Below, one piece after another: positions 37,608 to 47,787 of a stretch of DNA of 64,000 nucleotides. The notes beneath the pieces are model-generated. The model was not told where the DNA came from. It made no database searches and saw nothing but the letters and a program-made list of their open reading frames with translations. The first letter of the stretch is position 1, and each line of letters starts with the position of its first letter. Source of the DNA: Staphylococcus hsinchuensis (lineage in GTDB: Bacteria; Bacillota; Bacilli; Staphylococcales; Staphylococcaceae); assembly GCF_038789205.1 (NCBI RefSeq), contig NZ_CP128355.1, forward strand, positions 2,132,955 to 2,196,954, written 5' to 3'. A program made the position numbers and the translations under genes.

Positions 37608-38897
37608 ATGGCAATCTTAGATTCAATTTTTTTAATAATATTTCAGTCAATATGTCCTTTTATTTTAATTAAAATCTTAAATAAAATAAATTACACTTTG
37701 AGGGATTATATTTCTATTTTAGGGATTATAATCCCTTCTAATATTCTTTTTTGTTTTATTGAAGCAAAAGCAATGATTGTTTTATTAGTTGGTGCTGCAA
37801 TTTTTATGTACCTTAAAAATAAAATGATGGGCATATTATCCGTTTTAATAAGTTTTTTCATTTTATATATGACCAATTTTGTTACAATTTGGTTAGGTAC
37901 CTTATTCTTTGTCTTCGTTCCGTCAAATGTATTATTTAGCATAATTTATGTAGCAATTTTTTTAATATTTTCAATTTCAACAGCATATATTGCAAGGTAT
38001 TTTTTAAGAACTCTTATTACTTCAGGTTTATCTGTAAGTAAAATCTACCTTTCGATAGTTGCTAGTTTTTTGTTTATAGTCCTATTAATTATTTGTTTTT
38101 ATTTACCAAATAAATCTTTAAATTTTGGTGACTTAAAATTCTTAGTCTTTATCGGAGCTATGGTAATAATTGCTTTAGCTATCATAGTTATAACCATTTC
38201 TTTCAGCATTGTCAGACAAATTCAGTACAAACGTAATATGCAGGAAATTGATAATTATTACAAATACACACTTCAAATAGAAAAAATCAATAATGAAATG
38301 CGTAAATTTCGTCATGATTACGTAAACATCCTTTCTACAATGTCGGATTTTATAAGAGAGGACGACATGAAGGGTTTACGAACGTATTTCAATGAAGAAA
38401 TATTACCTATGCAAGATAGCATGCAAATGAATGCAATTAAAATCAATGGTATTGAAAATTTAAAAGTGCGTGAGATTAAAGGATTACTCACTACGAAAAT
38501 TTTACAAGCACAGGAAAAAGATATTACTATAAATATTGAAGTACCTGATGAAATTGATCATATCAATATGCGAAAGATTGATCTTAGTCGTATTATAGGG
38601 ATTATACTTGATAATGCAATTGAAGCCTCCGAAAAAATTGAAGAGGAACCTTTAATTCGACTGGCGTTTATTAAAAACGAAGCAACTTCAGTCACGTTGA
38701 TTGTGATGAATAAATGTGAATCGGATATGCCGCGTCTACATACATTATTTCAACAAAATTTTTCAACAAAAGGCAAAAATCGCGGTTTAGGTTTATCAAC
38801 GTTGAAGGAAATAACTGATGAAACACCAAATGTGTTATTAGATACAACCATAGATGCAAATTACTTTATACAAAAAGTAGAAATTCTAAATTCTTAA
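37608..38897 (+). CDS. agrC: AIP receptor histidine kinase AgrC
   Basis: The 429-residue sensor has six or seven hydrophobic segments in residues 1-205, which form the AIP-binding domain. A cytoplasmic HPK10-type kinase follows, with the phospho-acceptor His236 in MRKFRHDYVNIL, the N-box IIGIILDNAIEASEK near 330 and the G-box GKNRGLGLSTLKE near 395. The sensor half should be specific for the CGGFF-type peptide of this agrD. It lies 28 nt after agrD. Confidence 0.96.
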   Translation: MAILDSIFLIIFQSICPFILIKILNKINYTLRDYISILGIIIPSNILFCFIEAKAMIVLLVGAAIFMYLKNKMMGILSVLISFFILYMTNFVTIWLGTLFFVFVPSNVLFSIIYVAIFLIFSISTAYIARYFLRTLITSGLSVSKIYLSIVASFLFIVLLIICFYLPNKSLNFGDLKFLVFIGAMVIIALAIIVITISFSIVRQIQYKRNMQEIDNYYKYTLQIEKINNEMRKFRHDYVNILSTMSDFIREDDMKGLRTYFNEEILPMQDSMQMNAIKINGIENLKVREIKGLLTTKILQAQEKDITINIEVPDEIDHINMRKIDLSRIIGIILDNAIEASEKIEEEPLIRLAFIKNEATSVTLIVMNKCESDMPRLHTLFQQNFSTKGKNRGLGLSTLKEITDETPNVLLDTTIDANYFIQKVEILNS

Positions 38898-38915
38898 TCA
38901 TAAGGGCGTGTAACT

Positions 38916-39632
38916 ATGAAGATTTTCATTTGTGAAGATGACGTAAAACAACGTGAGAATATGATGTCGATTATTAACAACTACATTATGATTGAAGAAA
39001 AACCGATGTCTATTGAATTAGCAACAGACGACCCATATGAAGTCATCGAAACAGCTAAAGAAACAAGCGATATTGGATGTTACTTTTTAGATATTCAACT
39101 GAATGCAGATATTAATGGCATCAAACTTGCTAGCGAAATTCGTAAGTTTGACCCTGTCGGTAATATTATATTTGTAACGAGTCACAGCGAGCTTACTTAC
39201 CTCACCTTCGTTTATAAAGTTGCCGCTATGGACTTCATCTTTAAAGACGATCCTGATGAACTACAGTCAAGAATCATTGACTGTATTGAAACAGCGGAAA
39301 AACGTTTGAATCTACTTTCAAAAGAAGATAACGTGGAAACAATTGAGCTTAAAAGAGGAAGTAATTCAGTGTATGTTCAGTACGATGACGTCATGTTCTT
39401 TGAATCCTCATCCAAATCTCATCGTCTTATCGCCCATCTAGATAATCGACAAATTGAATTTTATGGTAGTCTTAAAGAATTACACCAGTTAGATGATCGC
39501 TTCTTTAGATGTCATAATAGTTTTGTAGTCAACAGACATAATATCGAATCAATTGATTCAAAAAACAGAATTGTATATTTCAAAAATAAAGAACATTGCT
39601 ATGCTTCAGTAAGAAATGTTAAAAAAATATAA
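38916..39632 (+). CDS. agrA: Response regulator AgrA (LytTR family)
   Basis: The 238-residue regulator has a receiver domain with acidic pocket CEDD (residues 6-9) and phospho-acceptor Asp59 in YFLDIQLN. The LytTR DNA-binding domain (about 140-238) contains YVQYDDVMFFESSSKSHR and FFRCHNSFVVNRHN, with Cys199, the residue reported as redox-sensitive in S. aureus. It activates P2 and P3. Length is identical to S. aureus AgrA. Confidence 0.98.
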   Translation: MKIFICEDDVKQRENMMSIINNYIMIEEKPMSIELATDDPYEVIETAKETSDIGCYFLDIQLNADINGIKLASEIRKFDPVGNIIFVTSHSELTYLTFVYKVAAMDFIFKDDPDELQSRIIDCIETAEKRLNLLSKEDNVETIELKRGSNSVYVQYDDVMFFESSSKSHRLIAHLDNRQIEFYGSLKELHQLDDRFFRCHNSFVVNRHNIESIDSKNRIVYFKNKEHCYASVRNVKKI

Positions 39633-39636
39633 TTTT

Positions 39637-39680
39637 AAAGCCAAAGATGAAACGATAAATGCGTTCCTCTTTGGCTTATT
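39637..39680. terminator. Bidirectional terminator between agrA and scrK
   Basis: AAAGCCAAAGA and TCTTTGGCTT pair around a 19-nt loop, followed by ATTTTTATT on the plus side. Confidence 0.88.
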
Positions 39681-39681
39681 T

Positions 39682-40647
39682 TTATTGATATAATGCTTGC
39701 TCTACTTCTTTTAAAGTCGGTATACTTTCTATCGCTCCATATTTAGTCGTCACAGAAGCGGCAACAAAGTTACTAAATTCTAATATTGCTTCGCCTTGTT
39801 CTTTCAATAATTTAATAACATCAGTTTCTTGTGAAGTAATCAGTTGACTAATGATTGCTCCTATAAAAGCATCTCCAGCACCTGTCGTGTCTTTTACTTC
39901 TACTTTAAAACCTTGTTGTTGAATTGAATGGCCATCTTTAAAATAAATCGTAGCACCATGAGCTCCTTGAGTATAAATAACTGCTTCAACATCACCTGTA
40001 AATAGAGATTGAATGGCTTGTTGTTCGTCTTCATATCCAGTAACAAATGATAGTTCTTCGTCTGAAATTTTCACAATATGTGCTTTCGGAATAAATGATT
40101 GAATCGTCTCTTTCGCGTCGTTTTCATTACTCCATAAAGGCAATCTCACATTTGGATCAAATACAACAGTGCCGCCTGCATTTTTTACTTTATTGATTAA
40201 AGCCGTATGTGCATGTTTCATTGGACTTTCGATTAAGTCTACTGAACAGAAATGTAATACATCATCTTCGTTTACTTTAATGTCGTCTACATACTCGGGT
40301 TGGTATAACATATCGGCCGAAGGTTTACGATAGAATGAAAAATCTCGTTCGCCTTCTTTAGTTAAGCTAACAAATGCTAAAGCAGTATTCGCTTCATCTG
40401 TAATTCTTAAGTAATTTGTATGCACACCGATTGCTTCAATCGTATCAATAATCGCCTCACCGAATGCATCGTCACCGAGTTGCGTAATCATTTCGGCATG
40501 ACCGCCTAGTTTCGTTGCAGTACAAGCAACATTACAAGGCGCACCACCAACTTGACGTGTGAAACCATTGACTTCTTTTAATTTAGCATCAGTTGTATCT
40601 GGAATAAAGTCAATTAGAGCTTCCCCTATTGCTAATAGTCTTTTCAT
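39682..40647 (-). CDS. scrK: Fructokinase (PfkB family)
   Basis: This 321-residue ribokinase-family sugar kinase has the N-terminal GEALIDFIP, GGAPCNVACTATKLGG near residue 35, and the C-terminal signature VKDTTGAGDAFIGAI near 255, with the catalytic Asp in GAGD. It phosphorylates the fructose released from sucrose-6-phosphate. The ATG at 40647 follows AAAGGGTGAAG and gives MKRLLAIGEAL; a GTG three codons upstream is possible. It overlaps the scrB 3' end by 38 nt, showing an operon. Confidence 0.93.
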   Translation of the reverse strand: MKRLLAIGEALIDFIPDTTDAKLKEVNGFTRQVGGAPCNVACTATKLGGHAEMITQLGDDAFGEAIIDTIEAIGVHTNYLRITDEANTALAFVSLTKEGERDFSFYRKPSADMLYQPEYVDDIKVNEDDVLHFCSVDLIESPMKHAHTALINKVKNAGGTVVFDPNVRLPLWSNENDAKETIQSFIPKAHIVKISDEELSFVTGYEDEQQAIQSLFTGDVEAVIYTQGAHGATIYFKDGHSIQQQGFKVEVKDTTGAGDAFIGAIISQLITSQETDVIKLLKEQGEAILEFSNFVAASVTTKYGAIESIPTLKEVEQALYQ

Positions 40648-42127
40648 CTTCTTCACCCTTTAAGTCGTATTTAGTAAATTTAAGAAAGGCTTGACCGGAT
40701 TCCGTCGAAGTCTTTATCCCCACTGCATCTTCATCTGTAAATAGTCTCGATGTTAATACGCGTTCACCATCGTTGCAAAAGATTTCAATGCTAGAAGTAT
40801 CTACAAATAGTTGTAACTTTGATAAATCTGTATCTAATGTAGTAGTACGTGTTGTACCTTCAACATTTTCTGGTAAATAACCACTATCTGTCCTATCTAA
40901 TGTGAGTTTTCTTGATTTCGTATTGTATCCTATTAAAGTACTTTGAGATTTTGAAGTTCGAACTTCAAAATAAATCTCTGTAGCTTCATTTTCCAAAACA
41001 TCTATAATTAACTCAAACTGTTTTCCTTCATAAGGATGTAGTTTCGTCGTAAATTTATTTGCATAACCTAATGCAGTTTCTTTATTTGTACGCAATTTTT
41101 CTAAATCTTTGATTGGACGTTGTTTTAGGTTTCCACCTTCCACTGAAAGAACGCGCGGTAAAGTTAAACAATGCGCCCATCCATCTTGATCTGAAGGATA
41201 AGTCGTATCAGGCAGCCCCATCCAACCGATCAGAATACGACGCCCGAATTCGTCAACGAACGTTTGAGGTGCGTAAAAATCAAAACCATAATCTAGCTCA
41301 TGAAAATCTCCATGATTCATCTTTAAATGATTAATGTCTAATTGGCCCATGATATACCCAGACTGATAAATATTTCTAAAATGCTCGCCATCTGATTCGA
41401 CACCTTGAGGGCAGAATAATAAAATATCGTATCCATCGATATTAAAATAATCTGGGCACTCCCACATATAACCGAAAGCATCTAAATTTGTATTAATTTC
41501 ACCTAAAAATTCCCAATGCTTAATATCTTGAGAGCGATATTGTAGAGCTCTCCCTTGGCCTAACTCGTTTTGGGCACCAATAATTGCATAATATGTATCA
41601 TCTTTTATAAACACTTTAGGATCCCTAAAGTGTTGTGTGTAACCTGTTGGAGGATGTGAGATTACCGCTTCGGGAAACTTCTCCACGCTACCATCGTCAT
41701 GAACTTTAGCGATATGTTGTGTTGAAACACGGTTCCATTCTTCATCTCGGTGATTCGCCGTATACATATAGTAAAGTTCTCCCTTATAAACAAATGCACT
41801 ACCACTATAAACACCATGGCTATCACTCACAGTATCAGGCCTCAATGAAATACCTTGTGGTGAAAAATGAACTAAATCTTTACTTGTATATGTATACCAA
41901 TATTTCAAACCATGTACTGGCCCTAACGGAAACCATTGATGGGAAATATAATATAAACCGTTATAATAAATTAATCCATTTGGATCATTTAATAAGCCAG
42001 TCTTCGGTTGTATATGGAATAATTGTCTGTATTTCGACAAATTAACTTGTTGTTGTAAATTTTCTAAAGTTTCGTTATCGACATCTTCATATCTTTGATA
42101 ACGTTGTGCTCTTGTCCATTCAGCCAT
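40610..42127 (-). CDS. scrB: Sucrose-6-phosphate hydrolase (GH32)
   Basis: The 505-residue GH32 enzyme splits sucrose-6-phosphate into glucose-6-phosphate and fructose. The nucleophile motif is GLLNDPNGLIYYNG near residue 45, the transition-state stabiliser FRDPKV near 165, and the acid/base ECPDYF near 219. The C-terminal beta-sandwich module is present. The ATG at 42127 follows GGAGGTAAG and is preferred over an upstream in-frame ATG. No signal peptide is present, so it works on phosphorylated sucrose from a PTS. No scrA is seen in this window. Confidence 0.95.
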   Translation of the reverse strand: MAEWTRAQRYQRYEDVDNETLENLQQQVNLSKYRQLFHIQPKTGLLNDPNGLIYYNGLYYISHQWFPLGPVHGLKYWYTYTSKDLVHFSPQGISLRPDTVSDSHGVYSGSAFVYKGELYYMYTANHRDEEWNRVSTQHIAKVHDDGSVEKFPEAVISHPPTGYTQHFRDPKVFIKDDTYYAIIGAQNELGQGRALQYRSQDIKHWEFLGEINTNLDAFGYMWECPDYFNIDGYDILLFCPQGVESDGEHFRNIYQSGYIMGQLDINHLKMNHGDFHELDYGFDFYAPQTFVDEFGRRILIGWMGLPDTTYPSDQDGWAHCLTLPRVLSVEGGNLKQRPIKDLEKLRTNKETALGYANKFTTKLHPYEGKQFELIIDVLENEATEIYFEVRTSKSQSTLIGYNTKSRKLTLDRTDSGYLPENVEGTTRTTTLDTDLSKLQLFVDTSSIEIFCNDGERVLTSRLFTDEDAVGIKTSTESGQAFLKFTKYDLKGEEDEKTISNRGSSN

Positions 42128-42175
42128 TATCTTACCTCCAAAAATCATTAAAAATAATACAAATCATTATTTATT

Positions 42176-42189
42176 TGGTACCGGTTCCA
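42176..42189. promoter_or_regulatory. ScrR operator upstream of scrB
   Basis: TGGTACCGGTTCCA is an imperfect palindrome of LacI-family type, located between scrR and scrB, 50 nt before the scrB ATG. It fits the type of ScrR operator described in S. xylosus. Confidence 0.65.
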
Positions 42190-42218
42190 CTTATTTCTTT
42201 TATTTTATCATGACCCTA

Positions 42219-43181
42219 TTATAATTTAAATGCACATGTCACATCTACGACGCTGATGTCATCTTTTTGCTGATTTTTAATTGAGCGCTGTAGTTTAGAC
42301 ATTGCGATTTCTCCGGCCTCTACAAAATGATATTCTACCGTATTAATCGCTGGTGTCACAATTTCTGTTACTGGATCGCCACCGAATCCTACAATTAAAG
42401 GTTGTTGCAGTTTATCTTCATAGTCAAACGTAAACTTATGAACTGCTAAAGCAATTGAATCTGTCGCTCCGATAATGACATCATAATCTCTTGCATTTTC
42501 TAAATCTGAACTAACATCTTTTAAAGCTTCTTTATAATGAAAAGATGTTTCAGATATCACTGGTTCTATTTCGAATGCCTTCAGTCCATCACATAGACCG
42601 TTTTTCCTTTTAACACCAACTGCAATATCCGTTTCAGTCACTCCAAAATATTTAACTTTTTTATAGCTTTTTTGACCGATAAGCTTGCCAACCATATACC
42701 CTGCTTGATAGTCATCGTGTATGACACAGTTTAATTGCGGATGTTCTTGTCCAATGATGACAACTGGTACATTCATTTTATTTATAACCTCTAAATGTTT
42801 GTCAGTAATTTCTGTCGCCATAAAGATCACGCCATCAACTTTACTACGATTAAACGTTTCAAGTGCATCAATTTCTAATTCACTATGTAAATTTGTATAG
42901 TTTAATAGGAGTCTATAATTCAGATTATCACAAACTTTTTTGACTCCCTTAATCGTTTCATCAACTGCATGTGAATTCATTCTTGGTATAATGGCACCAA
43001 TCATATTTGTACTTTGAGCTCTTAAACTTCTCGCAAATTGATTTGGTTGATAGTCATTTTCTTCAATTATTTTATCCAATTTTTGCTTTGTTTTATTACT
43101 AACAGAGCCGTTATTTAAATATCTTGAGACTGTACTTTTTGAGACGCCGGCAATTTTAGCAATATCGGTAATGTTTTTCAT
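42219..43181 (-). CDS. scrR: Sucrose repressor ScrR (LacI family)
   Basis: The 320-residue LacI-family repressor has the DNA-reading headpiece MKNITDIAKIAGVSKSTVSRYLNNG and the hinge region YQPNQFARSLR. A periplasmic-binding-protein-like effector domain follows. The start is the ATG at 43181, since a second ATG one codon upstream adds only one residue. It lies upstream of scrB-scrK on the same strand, so sucrose (or fructose from it) probably releases repression of the genes behind the operator at 42176-42189. Confidence 0.94.
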   Translation of the reverse strand: MKNITDIAKIAGVSKSTVSRYLNNGSVSNKTKQKLDKIIEENDYQPNQFARSLRAQSTNMIGAIIPRMNSHAVDETIKGVKKVCDNLNYRLLLNYTNLHSELEIDALETFNRSKVDGVIFMATEITDKHLEVINKMNVPVVIIGQEHPQLNCVIHDDYQAGYMVGKLIGQKSYKKVKYFGVTETDIAVGVKRKNGLCDGLKAFEIEPVISETSFHYKEALKDVSSDLENARDYDVIIGATDSIALAVHKFTFDYEDKLQQPLIVGFGGDPVTEIVTPAINTVEYHFVEAGEIAMSKLQRSIKNQQKDDISVVDVTCAFKL

Positions 43182-43377
43182 CAAATCTCACTCTCATATA
43201 TGGTCATTATAAACTTTATTTATTTTACCATATTAGCAGATGATAAAATACTATTTCAAAATAAATAGACACATCAGGATAAGGACATAGACGTTTTTAT
43301 TACAAATGTATAGTGTAGTTACATAACGTCTATATTTAAATAAGTCCTAACCTCTTGTGTCTCAAATATTGCAATTT

Positions 43378-43602
43378 TTATGCTTTCTGTACTGTAATTG
43401 TCCAAGAAGCATCATCTAATTGTTCATAATTCGTAACAGGGTAGCCTTGTTCGGCTGCCCAATTTGGAATGGCTTCTGTAGCTTGCGTGCAATCGAAATC
43501 TATCTTTAATTCGTCTCCTAAATTTAAATCTGTCATTGTCTTTTGTGCTTCTATTAATGGGAACGGACATACCATCCCTACTGTTCCTAATTCATATACC
43601 AT
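43378..43602 (-). CDS. TusA-like sulfur carrier protein
   Basis: The 74-residue protein has the SirA/TusA fold and the persulfide cysteine in YELGTVGMVCPFPLIEAQK, followed by the pattern LKIDFDCTQATEAIPNWA. The CPxP motif is present as CPFP. It lies 18 nt after a YeeE-type transporter gene, and YeeE/YeeD-like pairs import thiosulfate and pass the sulfur on. The ATG at 43602 is 8 nt after AAGGAG; an upstream GTG is less likely. Confidence 0.92.
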   Translation of the reverse strand: MVYELGTVGMVCPFPLIEAQKTMTDLNLGDELKIDFDCTQATEAIPNWAAEQGYPVTNYEQLDDASWTITVQKA

Positions 43603-43620
43603 AATCACTTACTCCTTCCT

Positions 43621-44712
43621 TTAAGTTGTCTGTGTTTGTGTGGACATTGCTTGTTTCTTACTGTTTGCACGTTGCGCTTTCTTCATTGGTTTAATAAATA
43701 TAAAATAACTCATAAACCATGCTCCGAGTATCATTGACCCTAGCGCAATCCAGCCTTTCCAAGACATTGCTGCGGTTTCAACAAGTCCATTACCAATTGA
43801 ACAACCGCCAGCAACTGAGGCACCAAATCCCATAAATGCTCCGCCAATCACACTGTTTCTAATTGTTTTCTTGTCAGGTAAACGCCATTTAAATTCACGT
43901 GCACCTCTTGCTGCAACGTAAGACCCGAAGAAGATACCTACGACAAGAAATACGCCCCAATCTAATAACTTTGTATCTCCTGTAAGTAGAAATTGAACGA
44001 TATTTGCTGAAGGTGTCGTAATACCCAAACCATGCATACGTCCTGTAGATTCACTCATAGGCCAAGCGAGTAAGGCTATTAATCCGACTGCAATAGCAGC
44101 TATAAAAGGATGATATCTTTTTTCAAATAACGCATGTCTTAAACCAGAATATTTCTGTTTTAATTTAGGGATGGCTATTTGGGGTTTAAGTTTTCGCAAT
44201 GTTTTTATTACGAGGAAACCAGTGATAATCGTCAATAAAGCAACCCATACCCACATTGGAATACCTGTCGTTTGTGCCATACTCGTGTTGACGTTGGTCG
44301 GTTTATTCACTTTATTCATCACGGGTAATAAAATCCCAAATTTCGTTACAGCTGAAGTGAAACCATATGCAATTAAAGCGACCCAACTACCAATGAGTCC
44401 TTCTCCTGCTCTATACCATGTCCCAGTGGCACAACCTCCAGCTAAAATAATTCCAACACCAAAAATAAATGAACCAATCACAGTTCCTATGATTGGGTAT
44501 GTTGATTCTGGTATTTTCACAAGACCAAATGAAGATAAAATAACTAACCCAATACTTTGTACAGTTATTGCTATAAGCAATGCATAAAACATCTTATTGC
44601 TTTTTTGCACATACATATCTCTAAATCCGCCTGCTAAGCAAAATCTTGTTCTTTGCATGACGAACCCTAACAGCAAGCCCACAATTAGACCACTGAATAT
44701 CATCCATAACAT
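43621..44712 (-). CDS. YeeE/YedE-family (TsuA-like) thiosulfate transporter
   Basis: The 363-residue membrane protein has about nine hydrophobic segments. It shows the family cysteine motifs: CLAGGFRDM near residue 28, GGCATGTWYRAGEG near 95, and AGGCSIGNG near 308. These conserved cysteines relay thiosulfate through the membrane in TsuA. The TusA-like gene follows directly and would be the sulfur acceptor. It forms a two-gene operon with a plausible role in sulfur assimilation. Confidence 0.93.
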   Translation of the reverse strand: MLWMIFSGLIVGLLLGFVMQRTRFCLAGGFRDMYVQKSNKMFYALLIAITVQSIGLVILSSFGLVKIPESTYPIIGTVIGSFIFGVGIILAGGCATGTWYRAGEGLIGSWVALIAYGFTSAVTKFGILLPVMNKVNKPTNVNTSMAQTTGIPMWVWVALLTIITGFLVIKTLRKLKPQIAIPKLKQKYSGLRHALFEKRYHPFIAAIAVGLIALLAWPMSESTGRMHGLGITTPSANIVQFLLTGDTKLLDWGVFLVVGIFFGSYVAARGAREFKWRLPDKKTIRNSVIGGAFMGFGASVAGGCSIGNGLVETAAMSWKGWIALGSMILGAWFMSYFIFIKPMKKAQRANSKKQAMSTQTQTT

Positions 44713-44891
44713 GTTATGACCTCATTTCCGATTAACTTAATATGATTAATAATATATTAATTTATGTTCATTTTCAACCACATCAGTTTAATCATTACAG
44801 TGTGAGTTCCATTAAATTAGTATATTCATAAAAATTTCAATCTGTATGTTGTTATTGGAAATAGAAGATTAGAGCGCTTTTCTAAAAATAC

Positions 44892-44952
44892 AAAAACGCA
44901 CTATAAATATGTTGCATACAAATGCAAATTTCATATTTATAGCACGTTTCAC
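44892..44952 (-). terminator. Terminator of rex
   Basis: AAAACGCACTATAAATATG pairs with CATATTTATAGCACGTTT around a loop of about 20 nt; on the minus strand a T-rich run follows. Confidence 0.7.
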
Positions 44953-44966
44953 TATAGAAAAATAAA

Positions 44967-45608
44967 TTATTTATTATTGTAATTTTTCATAAAAAATAAT
45001 AATGATTGTAGCTCAATCCCCAAATCAATGTGCTGAACTTGAACATCCTCTGGAGTCGTCACGCGTCTTGGTGTAAAATTCAATATACCTTTCACACCTA
45101 AATCCACTAAATTGTCGACTACCTTTTGAGCTGCGTCTTCAGTAGTTGTTAAAATTACAACGTCAATATTTCCTTGCATCAAAATATCAGATATTTGATC
45201 ATAAGATTTCACAACGACATTACCAATTTGAGTCCCAATAATATTTTCCCGTATATCAAATGCTTCCGTTATCGTCATATCATCGTGTATAGAAAAGTTA
45301 TACGTTAATAATGCTTTCCCTAAATTCCCTACGCCTACTAGAGCTATTTTAATTTCTTCATCGTCACTGATTTCATGTTTAAAGAAATGCAATAAACTAT
45401 CAATATTATAACCATAGCCCTTTTTACCTAATTCTCCAAAATATGAAAAATCACGTCGAATCGTAGCAGAATCAATATTTAAACCTTCACTAATCGTTTT
45501 AGAATTAACTCTATCAATACCTTTTTCCTTTAAGGTATGCACGAATCTATAATACAACGGTAAGCGCTTTAATGTAGCACGAGGAATCATATCGCCCTGA
45601 TTAGCCAA
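44967..45608 (-). CDS. rex: Redox-sensing repressor Rex
   Basis: The 213-residue protein has an N-terminal winged helix ([30 protein letters not shown] [23 protein letters not shown]). The NAD(H)-binding Rossmann domain has [14 protein letters not shown] near residue 91 and [11 protein letters not shown]. It represses fermentation and anaerobic genes when NADH is low. No Rex-like palindrome (TTGTGA-N6-TCACAA) was seen in this window. It is a single gene, divergent from the ABC-F gene as in other staphylococci. Confidence 0.97.
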   Translation of the reverse strand: MANQGDMIPRATLKRLPLYYRFVHTLKEKGIDRVNSKTISEGLNIDSATIRRDFSYFGELGKKGYGYNIDSLLHFFKHEISDDEEIKIALVGVGNLGKALLTYNFSIHDDMTITEAFDIRENIIGTQIGNVVVKSYDQISDILMQGNIDVVILTTTEDAAQKVVDNLVDLGVKGILNFTPRRVTTPEDVQVQHIDLGIELQSLLFFMKNYNNK

Positions 45609-45756
45609 AGTACTGTCCCCTTATTATTTTTCTTGTCTTAAACTATCTCACAATACTTGATTATTATACATGACTACAATATAAAAATAAACAATCATAG
45701 TTTTAACCGTGCCCTGAATACTGTAAAATAAAAGATAATAGAGAGGTGCGATTCAA

Positions 45757-47691
45757 ATGATATTATTACAACTCAACAACATCACAAAGTCATTTGACGG
45801 TGAAGATATATTCAATGATGTGGATTTAGAAGTGAAAACTGGCGAACGCATTGGTATTGTTGGTCGAAATGGTGCAGGAAAGTCCACACTAATGAAGATT
45901 ATTGCCGGTGTTGAAAGTTATGACGAAGGTACTATATCCAAAACTAAAAACTTAAAGCTCGGTTATCTCACCCAACAAATGACTTTAAATACGAATCATA
46001 CGGTAATAGAAGAAATGTCTAAACCGTTTAATCATTTAAAGCAAATTGAAGATGAAATGCAAAAAGAAACAGATTGGCTTGCACAACATGCTGAAGATTT
46101 CGAAAGTGAATCTTATAAATCACATTTAGATCGTTACGAAACATTGTCCAATCAGTTCGAACAACAAGAAGGCTATCAATATGAAAGTAAAATCAAAACC
46201 GTACTCTTTGGCCTTAACTTTAAAAAAGCGGATTTTAACCGCCCTATTAATGACTTTAGCGGAGGCCAAAAAACCCGACTATCTTTAGCCCAAATGTTAC
46301 TTAATGAACCTGATTTATTACTACTTGACGAGCCTACCAACCATCTAGATATGGAAACGACTCAATGGTTAGAAGGTTACCTCAATTACTTTAAAGGCGC
46401 TATCATTATAATCAGTCACGATCGTTATTTCTTAGATAAAATTGTCAATCAAATTTATGATGTAGCTCTAGGCGATGTTCAACATTACTTAGGTAATTAT
46501 AGTCAATTTATTAAACAGCGTGATCAATATTATAAAAAACGAATGCAAGAATATGAAAGTCAACAAGCAGAAATTAAACGCTTAGAAACGTTTGTAGATA
46601 AAAATATTGCACGTGCTTCAACTTCTGGTATGGCGAAAAGCCGCCGTAAAATGTTAGAAAAAATTAAACGCATGGATAAACCGATGATTGATGCTAAAAG
46701 TGCAAACATCCAATTTGATTTTGATAGAAATACCGGAAATGATGTATATCATATTAAAAATTTACAAATTGGCTATGATGCACCCATTACGAGTGGAATT
46801 AATTTAGAAATTACTAAAGGTGATCACATCGCAGTCATCGGACCAAACGGCATTGGAAAGTCCACATTAATTAAAACAATTGCTGGCAAATTAAATAAAC
46901 TTGATGGAGAAATTGTAACGGGTGCGAATTTAAAAGTAGGCTACTACGATCAGAAACAAGCTGAATTTAAATCTTCTAAAACAATTCTAGATTACATATG
47001 GGACCAATACCCTATGATGAATGAAAAGGATGTACGTGCAATATTAGGCCGCTTCTTATTTGTTCAAGAAGATGTAAAGAAGATTATCAACGATTTATCT
47101 GGTGGCGAAAAGGCACGTCTACAACTCGCGTTACTCATGCTAGAACGCAATAATGTACTCATTTTAGACGAACCTACAAACCATCTCGATATTGACTCTA
47201 AAGAAATGTTAGAGCAAGCGTTAGCACAATTCGAAGGTACATTACTGTTCGTATCACACGATCGTTATTTTATTAATCAATTAGCTAATAAAGTATTTAG
47301 CCTGGATCATGATGGTGGCACAATCTATCTCGGTGACTATCAATATTACACTGAAAAACTAGAAGAACAGCAAGCCATTCAAGCTAAAGCGGAACAAGAG
47401 ACCCAGGCGGAATCAAACACTAAAAATCAAAGTAATACTTACAAATCACAAAAACAACAACGTAAAGAACAACGCCAAATCGAACGTAAAATAGAACAAT
47501 GTGAAGAACAAATTCAAACGTACGAACAACAAATTAGTGAATTAAATGAAGCTTTAACGCAACCAGAAGTGTATTCAGATCCACAAAAAGCGAATGAAAT
47601 GACTCAAGAAAAAAATGATGCCGAACAAAAACTAGAACAAACAATGACAGAGTGGGCAGAATTACAAGAATCATTAACATCAGCTCAATAA
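45757..47691 (+). CDS. ABC-F family ATPase (YdiF-like)
   Basis: The 644-residue protein has two ABC cassettes and no membrane domain. Walker A motifs are GRNGAGKSTL near residue 36 and GPNGIGKSTL near 364, signatures FSGGQKTRLSLA and LSGGEKARLQLA, and Walker B LLLLDEPTNHLD and VLILDEPTNHLD. A C-terminal coiled coil rich in Q and E follows (about 535-640). ABC-F proteins bind the ribosomal E site. Its homologue position next to rex and tsaD is that of B. subtilis ydiF. The sequence does not tell whether it gives antibiotic resistance. Confidence 0.93.
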   Translation: MILLQLNNITKSFDGEDIFNDVDLEVKTGERIGIVGRNGAGKSTLMKIIAGVESYDEGTISKTKNLKLGYLTQQMTLNTNHTVIEEMSKPFNHLKQIEDEMQKETDWLAQHAEDFESESYKSHLDRYETLSNQFEQQEGYQYESKIKTVLFGLNFKKADFNRPINDFSGGQKTRLSLAQMLLNEPDLLLLDEPTNHLDMETTQWLEGYLNYFKGAIIIISHDRYFLDKIVNQIYDVALGDVQHYLGNYSQFIKQRDQYYKKRMQEYESQQAEIKRLETFVDKNIARASTSGMAKSRRKMLEKIKRMDKPMIDAKSANIQFDFDRNTGNDVYHIKNLQIGYDAPITSGINLEITKGDHIAVIGPNGIGKSTLIKTIAGKLNKLDGEIVTGANLKVGYYDQKQAEFKSSKTILDYIWDQYPMMNEKDVRAILGRFLFVQEDVKKIINDLSGGEKARLQLALLMLERNNVLILDEPTNHLDIDSKEMLEQALAQFEGTLLFVSHDRYFINQLANKVFSLDHDGGTIYLGDYQYYTEKLEEQQAIQAKAEQETQAESNTKNQSNTYKSQKQQRKEQRQIERKIEQCEEQIQTYEQQISELNEALTQPEVYSDPQKANEMTQEKNDAEQKLEQTMTEWAELQESLTSAQ

Positions 47692-47695
47692 TTGT

Positions 47696-47740
47696 AAAGG
47701 TGCAAAAGGAGAATTTCTCACTTTTGCACCTTTTTATTTT
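47696..47740 (+). terminator. Terminator of the ABC-F gene
   Basis: AAAGGTGCAAAAG pairs with CTTTTGCACCTTT around a 12-nt loop, then TTATTTT. Confidence 0.92.
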
Positions 47741-47787
47741 ACATTTTACAATAACTTTTATTCACAATGTATTTCCTATAATGATAG

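Noticed and set aside
45608..45757. Rex operator between rex and the ABC-F gene
   Set aside because: No TTGTGA-N6-TCACAA palindrome is present; only isolated half-site-like sequences occur.
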